DNA of 13,721 nt from NCBI GenBank assembly GCA_025924435.1, contig JAICIL010000094.1, forward strand, positions 1 to 13,721, written 5' to 3'. The notes below the pieces were generated by a model. The model was not told the origin of the DNA. It made no database searches and saw only the letters and a program-made list of their open reading frames with translations. This document shows positions 1-6,755 of this stretch, piece after piece. Both the position numbers and the translations under genes were made by a program. Position 1 is the stretch's first letter. The number at the start of each line of letters is the position of its first letter. Source of the DNA: Chloroflexia bacterium. GTDB lineage: Bacteria; Chloroflexota; Chloroflexia; Thermomicrobiales; JALYUS01.

Positions 1-2
1 GC

Positions 3-1307
3 CCGGCGATGCGGCGGCGGGTGCGAGACGCGCTCGACGCGGTCGGCATGGCGCATCTGGCGGAGCGGGAAATCGCGACGCTCTCCGGCGGCGAGCGGCA
101 GCGCGTCGCATTGGCGGCGGCCATCGTCCGCGCGCCCCGGTTGCTCGTCCTCGATGAACCGACCTCGCAACTGGACCCGGATGGCGCGCGGGCGGTGCTG
201 GATGCCGTCGCGGCGGTGCAGGCCGCCTCCGGCACGGCGGTGATCCTCGCGGAGCACCGGCTGGAGCGGGTCATCCCATGGGCGACGGACGGGCTGTTCC
301 TCCCCGGCGATGGGTCGCTGGCGAGTGGTGGCGTCCGCGATATTCTCGCGCGGGCGGGCGGTCAGTCGGCGGCGTGGGTGCCGCCCGTCGTCGCGCTCGG
401 TCGGGCGCTCGGCTGGCAGCCGCTGCCCCTGACCGTCGCGGAGGCCATCCCGTTCGCCGCTCGCGACGGCCTCCCGGCATTGGCATCGCCGCCGCTCCCC
501 ACCGCGCATCCCGCCGGTGCGCCGCTCATTGCGGCGTCCGGCCTCTCCGTTACGCTCGGTGGGCAACCCATGCTGCGCGAGATTGACTTCGCCCTGCACG
601 CGGGCGAGATCGTTGCGGTCGTCGGCGTGAACGGCGCGGGCAAGACGACGCTCCTGCGGGCGCTGCTCGGGTTGCGCGCGCCGGACGCGGGCCGGATTGC
701 CGTCATGGGGCGCGATGTGACGGCGGCGGGCGTGGCGGCGCGCGGCGGGCGGATCGGCTACGTGCCGCAGCAGCCGGGCGCGCTCCTCTTCGCGGAGACG
801 GTCGCGGATGAACTCGCCTTCACCCTGCGGGCGCACCGTCGGCACGCCTTCCCCGCCCGCTACGGCGACGCGGAGGGGCTGCTGGCCGCGCTCCGGCTCG
901 GCGGCATGGCGCATCGCTACCCGCGCGACCTCTCGGTCGGCGAGCGGGCGCGCGTGGCGGTCGCCGCGACGCTCGCCGCCGACCCGCCGCTGCTCTTCCT
1001 CGACGAACCGACGCGCGGCCTCGACCCCGACGCGAAGGAGTCGCTGATCGCGATTCTCCACGGGCTGCGCGACGAGGGACGGGCAATCCTGCTCGTCACG
1101 CACGACGCCGAATTGGTCGCCCGCACCGCCGACCGCGTCACGTTGCTCGACCGGGGGCGGGTAGTCGCGGAAGGACATCCGCGCGCCGTGCTGCCCGGCT
1201 CGCCCTTCGCGCCGCAGATCAGCCAATTACTCGGCGGCACATTCTTAACGGTCGCGGATGTCCTGGCGGCCCGCCGCACCCGGCAGCGAGCGGCGGTGGA
1301 GGCATGA
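3..1307 (+). CDS. ECF transporter energy-coupling ATPase with two fused ABC domains (5' partial)
   Basis: This is the ATP-hydrolysing subunit of an energy-coupling factor (ECF) vitamin or metal uptake transporter, on the cytoplasmic face of the membrane. The frame stays open to the left edge, so the gene starts outside the window; residue numbers here count from the ATG at 9. Only the end of the first ABC domain is present: signature LSGGERQR (residues 25-32), Walker B LLVLDEP and H-loop AEHR (81-84). After a linker comes a complete second domain: Walker A GVNGAGKTT (206-214), Q-loop YVPQQP, a variant signature LSVGE (308-312), Walker B LLFLDEP and H-loop VTHD. Two different ABC halves in one chain is typical of fused EcfA proteins. 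The stop overlaps the S-component start as ATGA (1304-1307), so the two genes are translationally coupled. An EcfT subunit may lie upstream; it is not visible. Confidence 0.9.
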   Translation, partial: PAMRRRVRDALDAVGMAHLAEREIATLSGGERQRVALAAAIVRAPRLLVLDEPTSQLDPDGARAVLDAVAAVQAASGTAVILAEHRLERVIPWATDGLFLPGDGSLASGGVRDILARAGGQSAAWVPPVVALGRALGWQPLPLTVAEAIPFAARDGLPALASPPLPTAHPAGAPLIAASGLSVTLGGQPMLREIDFALHAGEIVAVVGVNGAGKTTLLRALLGLRAPDAGRIAVMGRDVTAAGVAARGGRIGYVPQQPGALLFAETVADELAFTLRAHRRHAFPARYGDAEGLLAALRLGGMAHRYPRDLSVGERARVAVAATLAADPPLLFLDEPTRGLDPDAKESLIAILHGLRDEGRAILLVTHDAELVARTADRVTLLDRGRVVAEGHPRAVLPGSPFAPQISQLLGGTFLTVADVLAARRTRQRAAVEA

Positions 1308-2218
1308 GCGTCATGAAACGGTGGCGGACGGCGATCGTGCTCGCAATCACCTCGCTGATCGGCGTCGCGGCCTTCCTCAGTCCCTTCTGGCTGGCGCGGG
1401 CGCAGACGATGGGCGCGGATCGCACGGCGCATGGTGGCGACGCGCCGCTCGTGTTCGCGGCAATCGGCGTCCTCTGCCTCGGCGTCCTGCTCGTGGAGGC
1501 GGGCGGCGGCGCGGACCCGGACGCGAAGCGGGTCGCGCTGCTCGGCGTGCTCGTCGCGGCGAACGCGGCGCTCCGCCTCCTGCCCGGCGTGCTAGGGGCA
1601 AGCCCGATCTTCTTTTTGCCGATCTGCGTCGGCTTCGTCTGGGGGCCGTCGTTCGGCTTCCTGCTCGGCGCGGCGAGCATCGCCGTCTCCGCCCTCCTGA
1701 CGGGCGGCATCGGCCCGTGGCTGCCGTTCCAGATGATGACGCTCGGCTGGGTCGGGCTGACGGCGGGGGTGGTGGGGAACCTCACCCCCCGGCCCCCTCT
1801 CCATTGCGATGGAGAGGGAGAGCAGAATCGCTCAGTCCTCAGTGCTCAGTCCTTAGTGCTTTTAGCGCTTTTCGGCGCGGTGTGGGGCTTCGGCTTCGGG
1901 GCGATCATGAACCTTTGGTTCTGGCCGTTCGCCGCGCCCGCCTCGCCCACCGAGGGCGGGTTGTACTGGGCGCCGGGGCTGGGGTTGGGGGAGACGGTGC
2001 GGCGGTACCTCGCCTTCTACGGCGCGACCTCCGCCGTCTATGATGCCTTCCGCGCGGCGGGGAATGTCGCGATGTTCGCCCTCTTCGGGCGGCCCGTCCT
2101 GCTGCTCCTGCTGCGCTTCCGGGATCGGTTCACCTGGCAGTCTATCACCGCGCTGCCCATCTCGGAAGCCCGCGAGACGCCCGGAAATGATCGCACGGCG
2201 ACCCCTGCACCGCGTTGA
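1304..2218 (+). CDS. ECF transporter S component (substrate-specific membrane protein)
   Basis: A 304-residue hydrophobic protein with about five or six membrane segments (approximately residues 8-28, 47-66, 78-95, 102-135, 140-158, 185-208). The GPWLPFQMMTLGWVGLTAG stretch (137-155) and the following GAIMNLWFWPF resemble S components of ECF transporters, which bind the vitamin or metal and sit beside EcfT. The ATGA overlap with the double ATPase supports this role; the substrate cannot be read from the sequence. Residues about 160-185 do not look like native protein: they are encoded by a GC-rich hairpin repeat (1780-1820) followed by four 7-bp repeat units (1831-1858), in frame, between two membrane segments. 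The sequence returns to family-like hydrophobic residues straight after. The C-terminal tail after about 285 is polar and unremarkable. Confidence 0.82.
   Translation: MSVMKRWRTAIVLAITSLIGVAAFLSPFWLARAQTMGADRTAHGGDAPLVFAAIGVLCLGVLLVEAGGGADPDAKRVALLGVLVAANAALRLLPGVLGASPIFFLPICVGFVWGPSFGFLLGAASIAVSALLTGGIGPWLPFQMMTLGWVGLTAGVVGNLTPRPPLHCDGEGEQNRSVLSAQSLVLLALFGAVWGFGFGAIMNLWFWPFAAPASPTEGGLYWAPGLGLGETVRRYLAFYGATSAVYDAFRAAGNVAMFALFGRPVLLLLLRFRDRFTWQSITALPISEARETPGNDRTATPAPR
1780..1820 (+). repeat. GC-rich palindromic repeat inside the S-component gene
   Basis: A C-rich lead (CTCACCCCCCGGCC) runs into a perfect 10-bp stem, 1795-1804 pairing with 1809-1818, around a TGCG loop. The same architecture recurs at 7572-7700 and 11931-12003. 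Here there is a single hairpin, and it is translated as part of the membrane protein. Confidence 0.8.
1831..1858 (+). repeat. 7-bp tandem repeat (CTCAGTC type), 4 units, in coding sequence
   Basis: Four consecutive heptamers: CTCAGTC, CTCAGTG, CTCAGTC, CTTAGTG. They follow the palindrome at 1780-1820 by 10 bases and are translated in frame. The same motif recurs at 7791-7825, 8177-8204 and, inverted, at 12857-12898. Confidence 0.85.
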
Positions 2219-2239
2219 TGCGGGCATCCCCAAAGCAGT

Positions 2240-2272
2240 ACGGCACGCGCTCCCCTCGAGAGCGCGTGCCGT
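2240..2272. terminator. Terminator-like hairpin between convergent genes
   Basis: A perfect 13-bp stem (2240-2252 with 2260-2272) around a 7-base loop lies between the convergent S-component gene (stop at 2218) and the YtkA/CopC-like gene (stop at 2317). The position fits a bidirectional transcription terminator. No T-tract follows on the plus strand, and only a short T-run (CTTTG) lies on the minus side, so termination efficiency is uncertain. Confidence 0.6.
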
Positions 2273-2316
2273 GCCTTCGCATGGCTATCGTGGGAGAAGC
2301 GGGGGTGGGTGTGTTG

Positions 2317-2958
2317 TTACGCCTGCTTCGCCCCGCGCCGGGTCAAGCCGAATCCCGCTGCGCCGAGGCCAAGGAGGCCGACGGCCAGCCCGCCGATGCC
2401 GAAGAGGCGCGCCATGTCCGCCGCCGACCGCGCCGCGTCGAGTTGCGACTGCACCGCCGCCGGGACGCTCGCCTGCGCCGGGAACTGCACGGCGGAGAGT
2501 GCCTTCACGTCGTCGAACCGACCGGGGCCGGACTCGAACTTCTCGTCAATCTTCTGGTCGTTGATCGTGCCGAAGATGTGGAAGGTGTACGACCCCGGCT
2601 GGGTCGGGATGAAGTAGCCCGCGTACTTGCCCGGCATGCCGAAGCGCGCCGCGAGGGGGATATCCTGCTTGGCCGTGCCGCCGCCCGTCGAGATCTCGGC
2701 CTTGAGGCTCTTCTCCAGCCCCTCGACTGGCGCGCCCTTGCCGCTGGCGTCCTTCTGGGACAGGTCGGTGATCGTCAGATCAATGCCGTTCATCTGATTC
2801 TGGATCGCCGGTTCGTTGACGAAGCCGACGGCGGCCTGGTACTTGCCGCCGACGAGGTCGCGCCGCTCGTGTGCGGAGGCACCGACGGGCACGAGGAGGA
2901 GGGCAAGCGCGAAGAGCGTGACGAGGATACCGAATCGGGCGATGCGACGTGCCTTCAT
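2317..2958 (-). CDS. Secreted, membrane-anchored YtkA/CopC-like protein of unknown function
   Basis: A 213-residue protein. The ATG at 2958 is preferred over the in-frame ATG at 2979 because a GGAAAGGA ribosome-binding site sits just upstream of it and the signal peptide then starts with MKARR. Residues 1-29 form a signal peptide with cleavage expected after ASA, leaving a mature N-terminal His, a feature shared with copper-binding CopC proteins. Residues 38-145 look like an all-beta domain (GKYAGYFIPTQPGSYTFHIFG at 110-130) resembling YtkA/CopC-type folds. A coiled, Ala-rich stretch (160-183) leads to a C-terminal membrane helix (about 187-205) and a basic tail. It is probably an outward-facing anchored domain. 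The copper connection is inferred from the N-terminal His and from the CopC, TlpA and MauE neighbours; no complete copper site is evident. Confidence 0.75.
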   Translation of the reverse strand: MKARRIARFGILVTLFALALLLVPVGASAHERRDLVGGKYQAAVGFVNEPAIQNQMNGIDLTITDLSQKDASGKGAPVEGLEKSLKAEISTGGGTAKQDIPLAARFGMPGKYAGYFIPTQPGSYTFHIFGTINDQKIDEKFESGPGRFDDVKALSAVQFPAQASVPAAVQSQLDAARSAADMARLFGIGGLAVGLLGLGAAGFGLTRRGAKQA

Positions 2959-3006
2959 GATCGAGAATCCTTTCCCCACAACGAGTTACCGCTGGCAATG
3001 AGGCCG

Positions 3007-3064
3007 CGCGTTTGCCCTCGCTCGAATGGGCGGTACCCGCCGTCCATCGAGGTGGGCAAACGCG
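3007..3064. repeat. Imperfect 58-bp inverted repeat in the leader region of the YtkA/CopC-like gene
   Basis: The outer arms are perfect 11-mers: CGCGTTTGCCC at 3007-3017 and its complement at 3054-3064. Inside is a second hairpin with arms GGCGG/CCGCC around TAC, extended by ATGG/CCAT with a small bulge. It lies about 50 bases upstream of the minus-strand start at 2958, so it could be an mRNA leader structure, an operator or a mobile-element remnant. No known riboswitch class was matched. Confidence 0.5.
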
Positions 3065-3231
3065 TCCCTCACGGATGCAGCCACCGGGCAGCGGCTCCAT
3101 CGCCAATAGTGTAGGCGGCAGTCAAGATTGGCACATCGGAAGAAACTCCCGAATGCGGTGGAATCGCCATCACCCGTCGCCGGAACCGCCGGGAACTTTG
3201 TCCCGAAAGAACTATTTCCGTTGTCTGCGGA

Positions 3232-3480
3232 CTAGTCCTTTTCGCCAGTTGCCTGCCTCAGCGCTCTGTTCAGGGTCAGGAAAAATGGAAGGGCACGACA
3301 GGCAGTGAAGGCAATCATCACCCCCACCACGCTTGCGCCACGTCCGAAACAGGGAGGTGAGCGCCTTCTTCCTCTTGCTCCCCGCTGCCGGGCGCATCCC
3401 TCCACCGATCTTCCGAGTCGCCGCGATGTGCCGTAACGTCCGCTCCGCTTCGTCGTTGTCCGGCGGCACATCCGGCGCGA
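3232..3480 (-). pseudogene. IS66-type transposase remnant, 5'-truncated and frameshifted
   Basis: Read on the minus strand from about 3480, the frame gives APDVPPDNDEAERTLRHIA, then TRKIGGGMR and LTSLFRTWRKRG. This resembles the C-terminal end of IS66-family transposases (DNxxAERxLR...RKxxGG...S.FxTWRxxG). The expected next segment (typically NPFxACRxLL) appears only in a different frame, as MIAFTACRALPFF, ending at the stop at 3232-3234. A frameshift therefore lies near 3322-3335. The catalytic core and N-terminus are missing: the similarity starts where the mauE stop codon lies (3481-3483). It is a dead fragment, and it suggests that an insertion element once disrupted the 3' side of mauE. 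Function today: none expected. Confidence 0.6.
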
Positions 3481-3948
3481 TCAGGCCGCCGCGTGCGTGA
3501 GGCGATCAAGCGAGGGGCCGAGGTCGCGGGTGAGCCACGCGCCGACGGCGGCGACGAAGAGGACGGTGTCCCGCGCCGTCTCCGCCGGGCCGGGCGAGCC
3601 GCCGCCGAAGACGCCGAAGCAGCCGCAGCCGCCCGTGTAGCCCGTTACCCACAAGTAGATGACGAAGACGAGGAAGACGCCGAGCAGCGCCACCGAGGCG
3701 AGCGCGGACCAGCGCAGGTTCAGGCCGATGATGAGATGGACACCGAGCAGGATTTCCAGCACCGAGACGCCGACGGTCAGCACCTGCGCCGCCGTGCCGC
3801 TGACGTGCAGGGTCGCCTCGGTCGCCCGCTGCGCGGCGGTGGCGTCCGTCAGTTTGCCGCCCCCGGCGACGACGAGCGTCAGGCCGACGGCGACGCGGAG
3901 CAACAGCGCGAGCGGGGGGGGAATGGTATCGCGCACACGTTCCATCAT
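3481..3948 (-). CDS. MauE/DoxX-like membrane protein, probable thiol-redox partner of TlpA
   Basis: A 155-residue membrane protein with four predicted helices (about 12-30, 55-75, 82-102, 127-140). The N-terminal pattern LLLRVAVGLTLVVAGGGKL and the CGC motif (Cys108, Cys110) match the MauE/DoxX-like family. MauE proteins work beside thioredoxin-like proteins and are thought to pass reducing equivalents across the membrane for disulfide formation or reduction; the two cysteines would be the redox pair. A divergent TlpA-like gene starts 57 bases away, which supports the pairing. AGGA (3954-3957) may be the ribosome-binding site; a second ATG at 3945 is equally possible. The last codons abut an IS66 remnant, so the original C-terminus may have been altered. 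Confidence 0.8.
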   Translation of the reverse strand: MMERVRDTIPPPLALLLRVAVGLTLVVAGGGKLTDATAAQRATEATLHVSGTAAQVLTVGVSVLEILLGVHLIIGLNLRWSALASVALLGVFLVFVIYLWVTGYTGGCGCFGVFGGGSPGPAETARDTVLFVAAVGAWLTRDLGPSLDRLTHAAA

Positions 3949-3956
3949 TTCTATCC

Positions 3957-3962
3957 TATAAT
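3957..3962 (+). promoter_or_regulatory. Candidate -10 element (TATAAT) for the TlpA-kinase operon
   Basis: A perfect TATAAT lies in the short gap between divergent mauE and the TlpA-like gene, 43 bases before the latter's ATG. No convincing -35 hexamer is seen at the right distance, so an extended or activator-dependent promoter is possible. The element overlaps the mauE leader. Confidence 0.4.
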
Positions 3963-4005
3963 CCGCATGGTGCGACGGATACGACAGGGAAAGGACCCTT
4001 CCGCG

Positions 4006-4698
4006 ATGGCGAAACGATCATATTCTCAGGCAGATACTCGCGCGAGTGCAACCGACGCCCGCGCCACCGCCGCTAAAGATACCGGGCAGCGCGCGACGCG
4101 CACGCAGATTCCCCAGGCCCGGCGCGGTTCCGTGACCAAGCCGGTCAAGAAGGCGCCGTGGACGCTCATTATCTCGGGCGCGCTGCTCGTCGCCGCCGTC
4201 GCCGTGGTGATCGGCGTCGTGCTGGCGAACCGGGGGAGCCAGGATCGCTCGACGATTGTCCGCCCGCCGCCCGTCGCCTCGCCCGTCGCCGGGGCCACCG
4301 CGCCCGACTTCAACGTCGTGGCAAAGGATGGCTCGACGCTGACCAGGGCGCAGATCCTCGGCAAGCCGACGTTGCTGGTCTTCTTCGCCTCGTGGTGCCC
4401 GCATTGCAACAATGAAGCGCCCCTCATCAAGGAGATCGCCGCGAAGAACCCGGATGTGCAGGTCGTCATGATCGGCGTCGGCGACCGCGAGACGCCGAGC
4501 GACATCTACGACTTCCAGCAGAAGCACGACCTCCCGTTCCCGACCTATCAGGACGGCGGCAAGGCCGCGGCGGCGTACGGTATCGCCTCCTACCCGACGA
4601 TCATGTCCGTGGACAAGGGTGGCGTCATCCGCGATGTGCAGACCGGCGAAAAGTCAACGACCGAGTTGAATTCGATGATCGGCCGCGCGAAGGCGTGA
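4006..4698 (+). CDS. TlpA/ResA-like membrane-anchored thioredoxin
   Basis: A 230-residue protein. The ATG at 4006 is chosen because GGGAAAGGA (about 3988-3996) lies at good spacing; the frame is open further upstream, but that stretch is the antisense of mauE. A long basic, Ala/Thr-rich cytoplasmic tail (1-50) leads into one membrane helix (51-74), then a short linker and a thioredoxin fold (about 97-228). The redox motif is WCPHC (Cys131 and Cys134), with GKPTLLVFFASW before it and the cis-proline at Pro197 in SYPT. The CPHC dipeptide is common in TlpA-like and disulfide-handling thioredoxins. The domain should face outside and reduce or oxidise cysteines in secreted or copper proteins. Its stop overlaps a possible GTG start of the kinase frame (GTGA, 4695-4698), and divergent mauE is the likely electron partner. 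Confidence 0.88.
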   Translation: MAKRSYSQADTRASATDARATAAKDTGQRATRTQIPQARRGSVTKPVKKAPWTLIISGALLVAAVAVVIGVVLANRGSQDRSTIVRPPPVASPVAGATAPDFNVVAKDGSTLTRAQILGKPTLLVFFASWCPHCNNEAPLIKEIAAKNPDVQVVMIGVGDRETPSDIYDFQQKHDLPFPTYQDGGKAAAAYGIASYPTIMSVDKGGVIRDVQTGEKSTTELNSMIGRAKA

Positions 4699-4754
4699 GG
4701 AGTTCGGATCGAACGAAAACGCGGCGATCATGGGTCGGAGTGGCCGGAGGCAGC

Positions 4755-5981
4755 ATGCCGACGTATTCGGGAATTCTCATGCAGCAACGTGATGCTCGAT
4801 GCCAGTTCCTGCGCCGCCTCCGCTGGGGCGCGATCGTCGTGCCCGCACTCGTCATCCTCGCGAGCGAAAGCATCCGGCACGGCTACTTTGATGACACATT
4901 CCCCGTCTGGCTCGGCAATCTTCTCTCCGCCGCTGTCGCGCTGCTCGCCTCGTACCTCTTCGCGACGGTGATCTTCCACTTCATCGAACGCCTCGATGCC
5001 GACCTCGTCGCGCAGAACCGCCGCCTCGCCGCGCTCAATGCCCTGAGTGCCACCACGCACGAACCCGGCGATGAAGCGGCGCTGCTCGGCGCGAGCCTGC
5101 CGGTCATCCGGGACGCGCTCGCGGTGGAACAGGTCGTCTTCAGCGCGGATGGAGCGTGCCAATCCGCAACCGGGGCCGGTGGGGTCGCGCATCCGCTCGT
5201 GCATGACGGGACGGCGCTCGGAACCCTCTCTCTGCATGGTGTCGGCGGCTCCCTGGATCGCGCGCTGCTCGCCTCGCTGGGCGACATGCTGGCGGTCGCG
5301 CTCGCCAACCGCCGCCTCGCCGCCCAGATCGCCCGCATCGCGATGCTCGAGGAGCGCGATCGCATCGCCCGCGAGCTGCACGACGGACTCGCCCAGATGC
5401 TCGCCACCATCGCCTTCCAGGGCGAGCGCGCCCGCGCCGTGCTCGCCGATGGCAACCCCCATGCCGCCCGCGTCGCCCTCGACCGGATCGAGGAAGCCAG
5501 CAGCATGGCGTATACCGATGTCCGCGAGGCAATCGTGGGGCTGCGGACCGATACCGACGGCGACCTGCGCGAGATGTTGCAGCAGACCGCCGACGGCTTC
5601 ACCGACGCGACGAACATCGCGGTGATGCTGGAGTGCGCAGCCATCCCCACCCTCCGCAATCCGCTCGCGGAGTTGCAACTGCTCCGTGTGGTCCAGGAGA
5701 GCCTGACGAATGTCCGCAAGCATGCCCGCGCCACGCGGGTAGAGATCCGCGTCACCGCCGATACAAACGACGGACGGCTCGTGCTTTCGATCCGCGACGA
5801 TGGCATCGGTTTCGACCCGGATCAACTGCCGCGCATCGGGCGGCAGCATTTCGGACTGCTCGTGATGCGGGAGCGCATAGAAAGCCTCGGCGGGCGGCTC
5901 GCGATCACCTCCGCACCCGGCAGCGGCGCGACCGTCACCGCCACCATCCCCCTCGCCACCGAGGCGCGAGGGGTGGCATGA
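4755..5981 (+). CDS. NarL-type sensor histidine kinase with two membrane helices and a GAF-like domain
   Basis: A 408-residue kinase from the ATG at 4755, which has GGAGG at 4746-4750. A GTG at 4695 would overlap the TlpA stop and add 20 residues; an ATG at 4779 is a third option. Two membrane helices (about 23-41 and 52-77) with a short external loop suggest membrane or envelope sensing. A GAF-like region (about 90-190) follows. The HisKA_3 dimerisation/phosphorylation helix carries RDRIARELHDGLAQ, with phospho-acceptor His209. The ATPase domain shows an N-box (VVQESLTNVRKHA), the DDGIGFD motif and a final GSGATVTATIP. This layout is that of the LiaS/DegS/NarX group. The stop overlaps the response-regulator start (ATGA, 5978-5981), making an evident two-component pair. 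The signal is not identifiable; the neighbours suggest redox, copper or envelope stress. Confidence 0.9.
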   Translation: MPTYSGILMQQRDARCQFLRRLRWGAIVVPALVILASESIRHGYFDDTFPVWLGNLLSAAVALLASYLFATVIFHFIERLDADLVAQNRRLAALNALSATTHEPGDEAALLGASLPVIRDALAVEQVVFSADGACQSATGAGGVAHPLVHDGTALGTLSLHGVGGSLDRALLASLGDMLAVALANRRLAAQIARIAMLEERDRIARELHDGLAQMLATIAFQGERARAVLADGNPHAARVALDRIEEASSMAYTDVREAIVGLRTDTDGDLREMLQQTADGFTDATNIAVMLECAAIPTLRNPLAELQLLRVVQESLTNVRKHARATRVEIRVTADTNDGRLVLSIRDDGIGFDPDQLPRIGRQHFGLLVMRERIESLGGRLAITSAPGSGATVTATIPLATEARGVA

Positions 5982-6628
5982 TCCCCGACCGCCTGCGCAT
6001 CCTGCTCGTGGACGATTCCGTCCTCCTGCGCGATGGCCTGAGCGTGCTGCTCAACGCGCAACCCGATTTCGACGTGGTGGGCGAGGCGAGCAACGGCGAG
6101 GAGGCCATTGCGCGCACGGAGGAGTTGATGCCCGATCTCGTCCTGATGGACGTGGACATGCCCGTACTCGATGGCGTCGCGGCGACGCAGGCGATCAAGG
6201 CGACGTTGCCATATGTCACGATCGTCATGCTCACGATCCATGATGCCGATGAGAAGCTCTTCGGGGCCATCCGGGCCGGGGCGCAGGGGTATCTGCTGAA
6301 GGACATCCGCGGCGCGGAACTGCTCGAGGCGTTGCGCGGCCTCGCGCGCGGGGAAACGGCCATCTCGCGCCGCCTCGCCAGCCGCCTGCTCCGCGAGTTC
6401 GCCCAACCGAGCGCCGATCCGGTATCGCCGCTCACCCGGAGGGAGTCGGAAATCCTGGAGATGGTCGCGGCGCGGAAGCGGAACAAGGAGATCGCGGACG
6501 CCCTGTTCATCAGCGAGTTCACGGTCAAGAATCATCTGCGCAACATCCTCGCCAAACTGCACCAGCGCAACCGCCGCGAGGCTGTCGCCTTCGCCCGGGA
6601 GCGGGGCCTGATCGGCGACAGGGAGTAG
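5978..6628 (+). CDS. NarL/LuxR-family response regulator
   Basis: A 216-residue DNA-binding regulator and partner of the upstream kinase, with which it shares an ATGA overlap. The receiver domain (about 7-120) contains the acidic pair Asp12/Asp13, phospho-acceptor Asp58 in LMDVDMP, Thr86 in MLTIHD and Lys108 in YLLKD. A C-terminal LuxR-type helix-turn-helix (about 152-206) starts PLTRRESEIL and includes NKEIADALFISEFTVKNHL. All residues needed for phosphorylation and DNA binding are present and the length is normal. The likely targets are nearby promoters, such as those of the CopC-like gene that follows or the mauE/tlpA divergent region, but no repeated binding site was recognised. Confidence 0.93.
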   Translation: MIPDRLRILLVDDSVLLRDGLSVLLNAQPDFDVVGEASNGEEAIARTEELMPDLVLMDVDMPVLDGVAATQAIKATLPYVTIVMLTIHDADEKLFGAIRAGAQGYLLKDIRGAELLEALRGLARGETAISRRLASRLLREFAQPSADPVSPLTRRESEILEMVAARKRNKEIADALFISEFTVKNHLRNILAKLHQRNRREAVAFARERGLIGDRE

Positions 6629-6680
6629 TTCTTTTCTGAAGAAATGGCACTTTTTGCCGCCCGCATCGCGCCCCTCGCCC

Positions 6681-6709
6681 TCGCCAGGCCACCGATCGCC
6701 CCGTACAAT
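6681..6709 (+). promoter_or_regulatory. Candidate promoter for the CopC-like gene
   Basis: TCGCCA (6681-6686) and TACAAT (6704-6709) are separated by 17 bases, a standard sigma-70-like arrangement, 46 bases before the ATG at 6756. The -35 match is moderate. It would let the copC-like gene be expressed separately from the two-component genes. Confidence 0.4.
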
Positions 6710-6755
6710 GCGCGCGAACGTCTCTTCGCCCGACAACGGTGTAAAGGAGTGGAGA

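Noticed and set aside
3020..3070. T-box-like sequence on the plus strand (GGGCGGTACCCGCC followed by CGTCCCTC)
   Set aside because: It resembles the T-box motif GGGTGGTACCGCG but lacks the UGGN bulge in the right place, there is no room for a stem I (the YtkA/CopC-like gene lies upstream), and no plus-strand gene follows.
3493..4005. Extension of the TlpA frame upstream to 3493 as a longer protein
   Set aside because: This stretch is antisense to mauE, is highly charged low-complexity sequence, and the ATG at 4006 has its own ribosome-binding site.
4728..5849. Long open frame on the minus strand opposite the sensor kinase
   Set aside because: It is a GC-rich shadow frame; the plus strand carries full kinase motifs and the minus translation shows no domain.
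6629..6660. Terminator after the response regulator (TTCTT...AAGAA)
   Set aside because: The stem is only 5 weak A-T-rich pairs in GC-rich DNA, too unstable to call.
5822..6736. Long open frame on the minus strand opposite the response regulator
   Set aside because: The plus strand has complete receiver and helix-turn-helix motifs; the antisense product has none.
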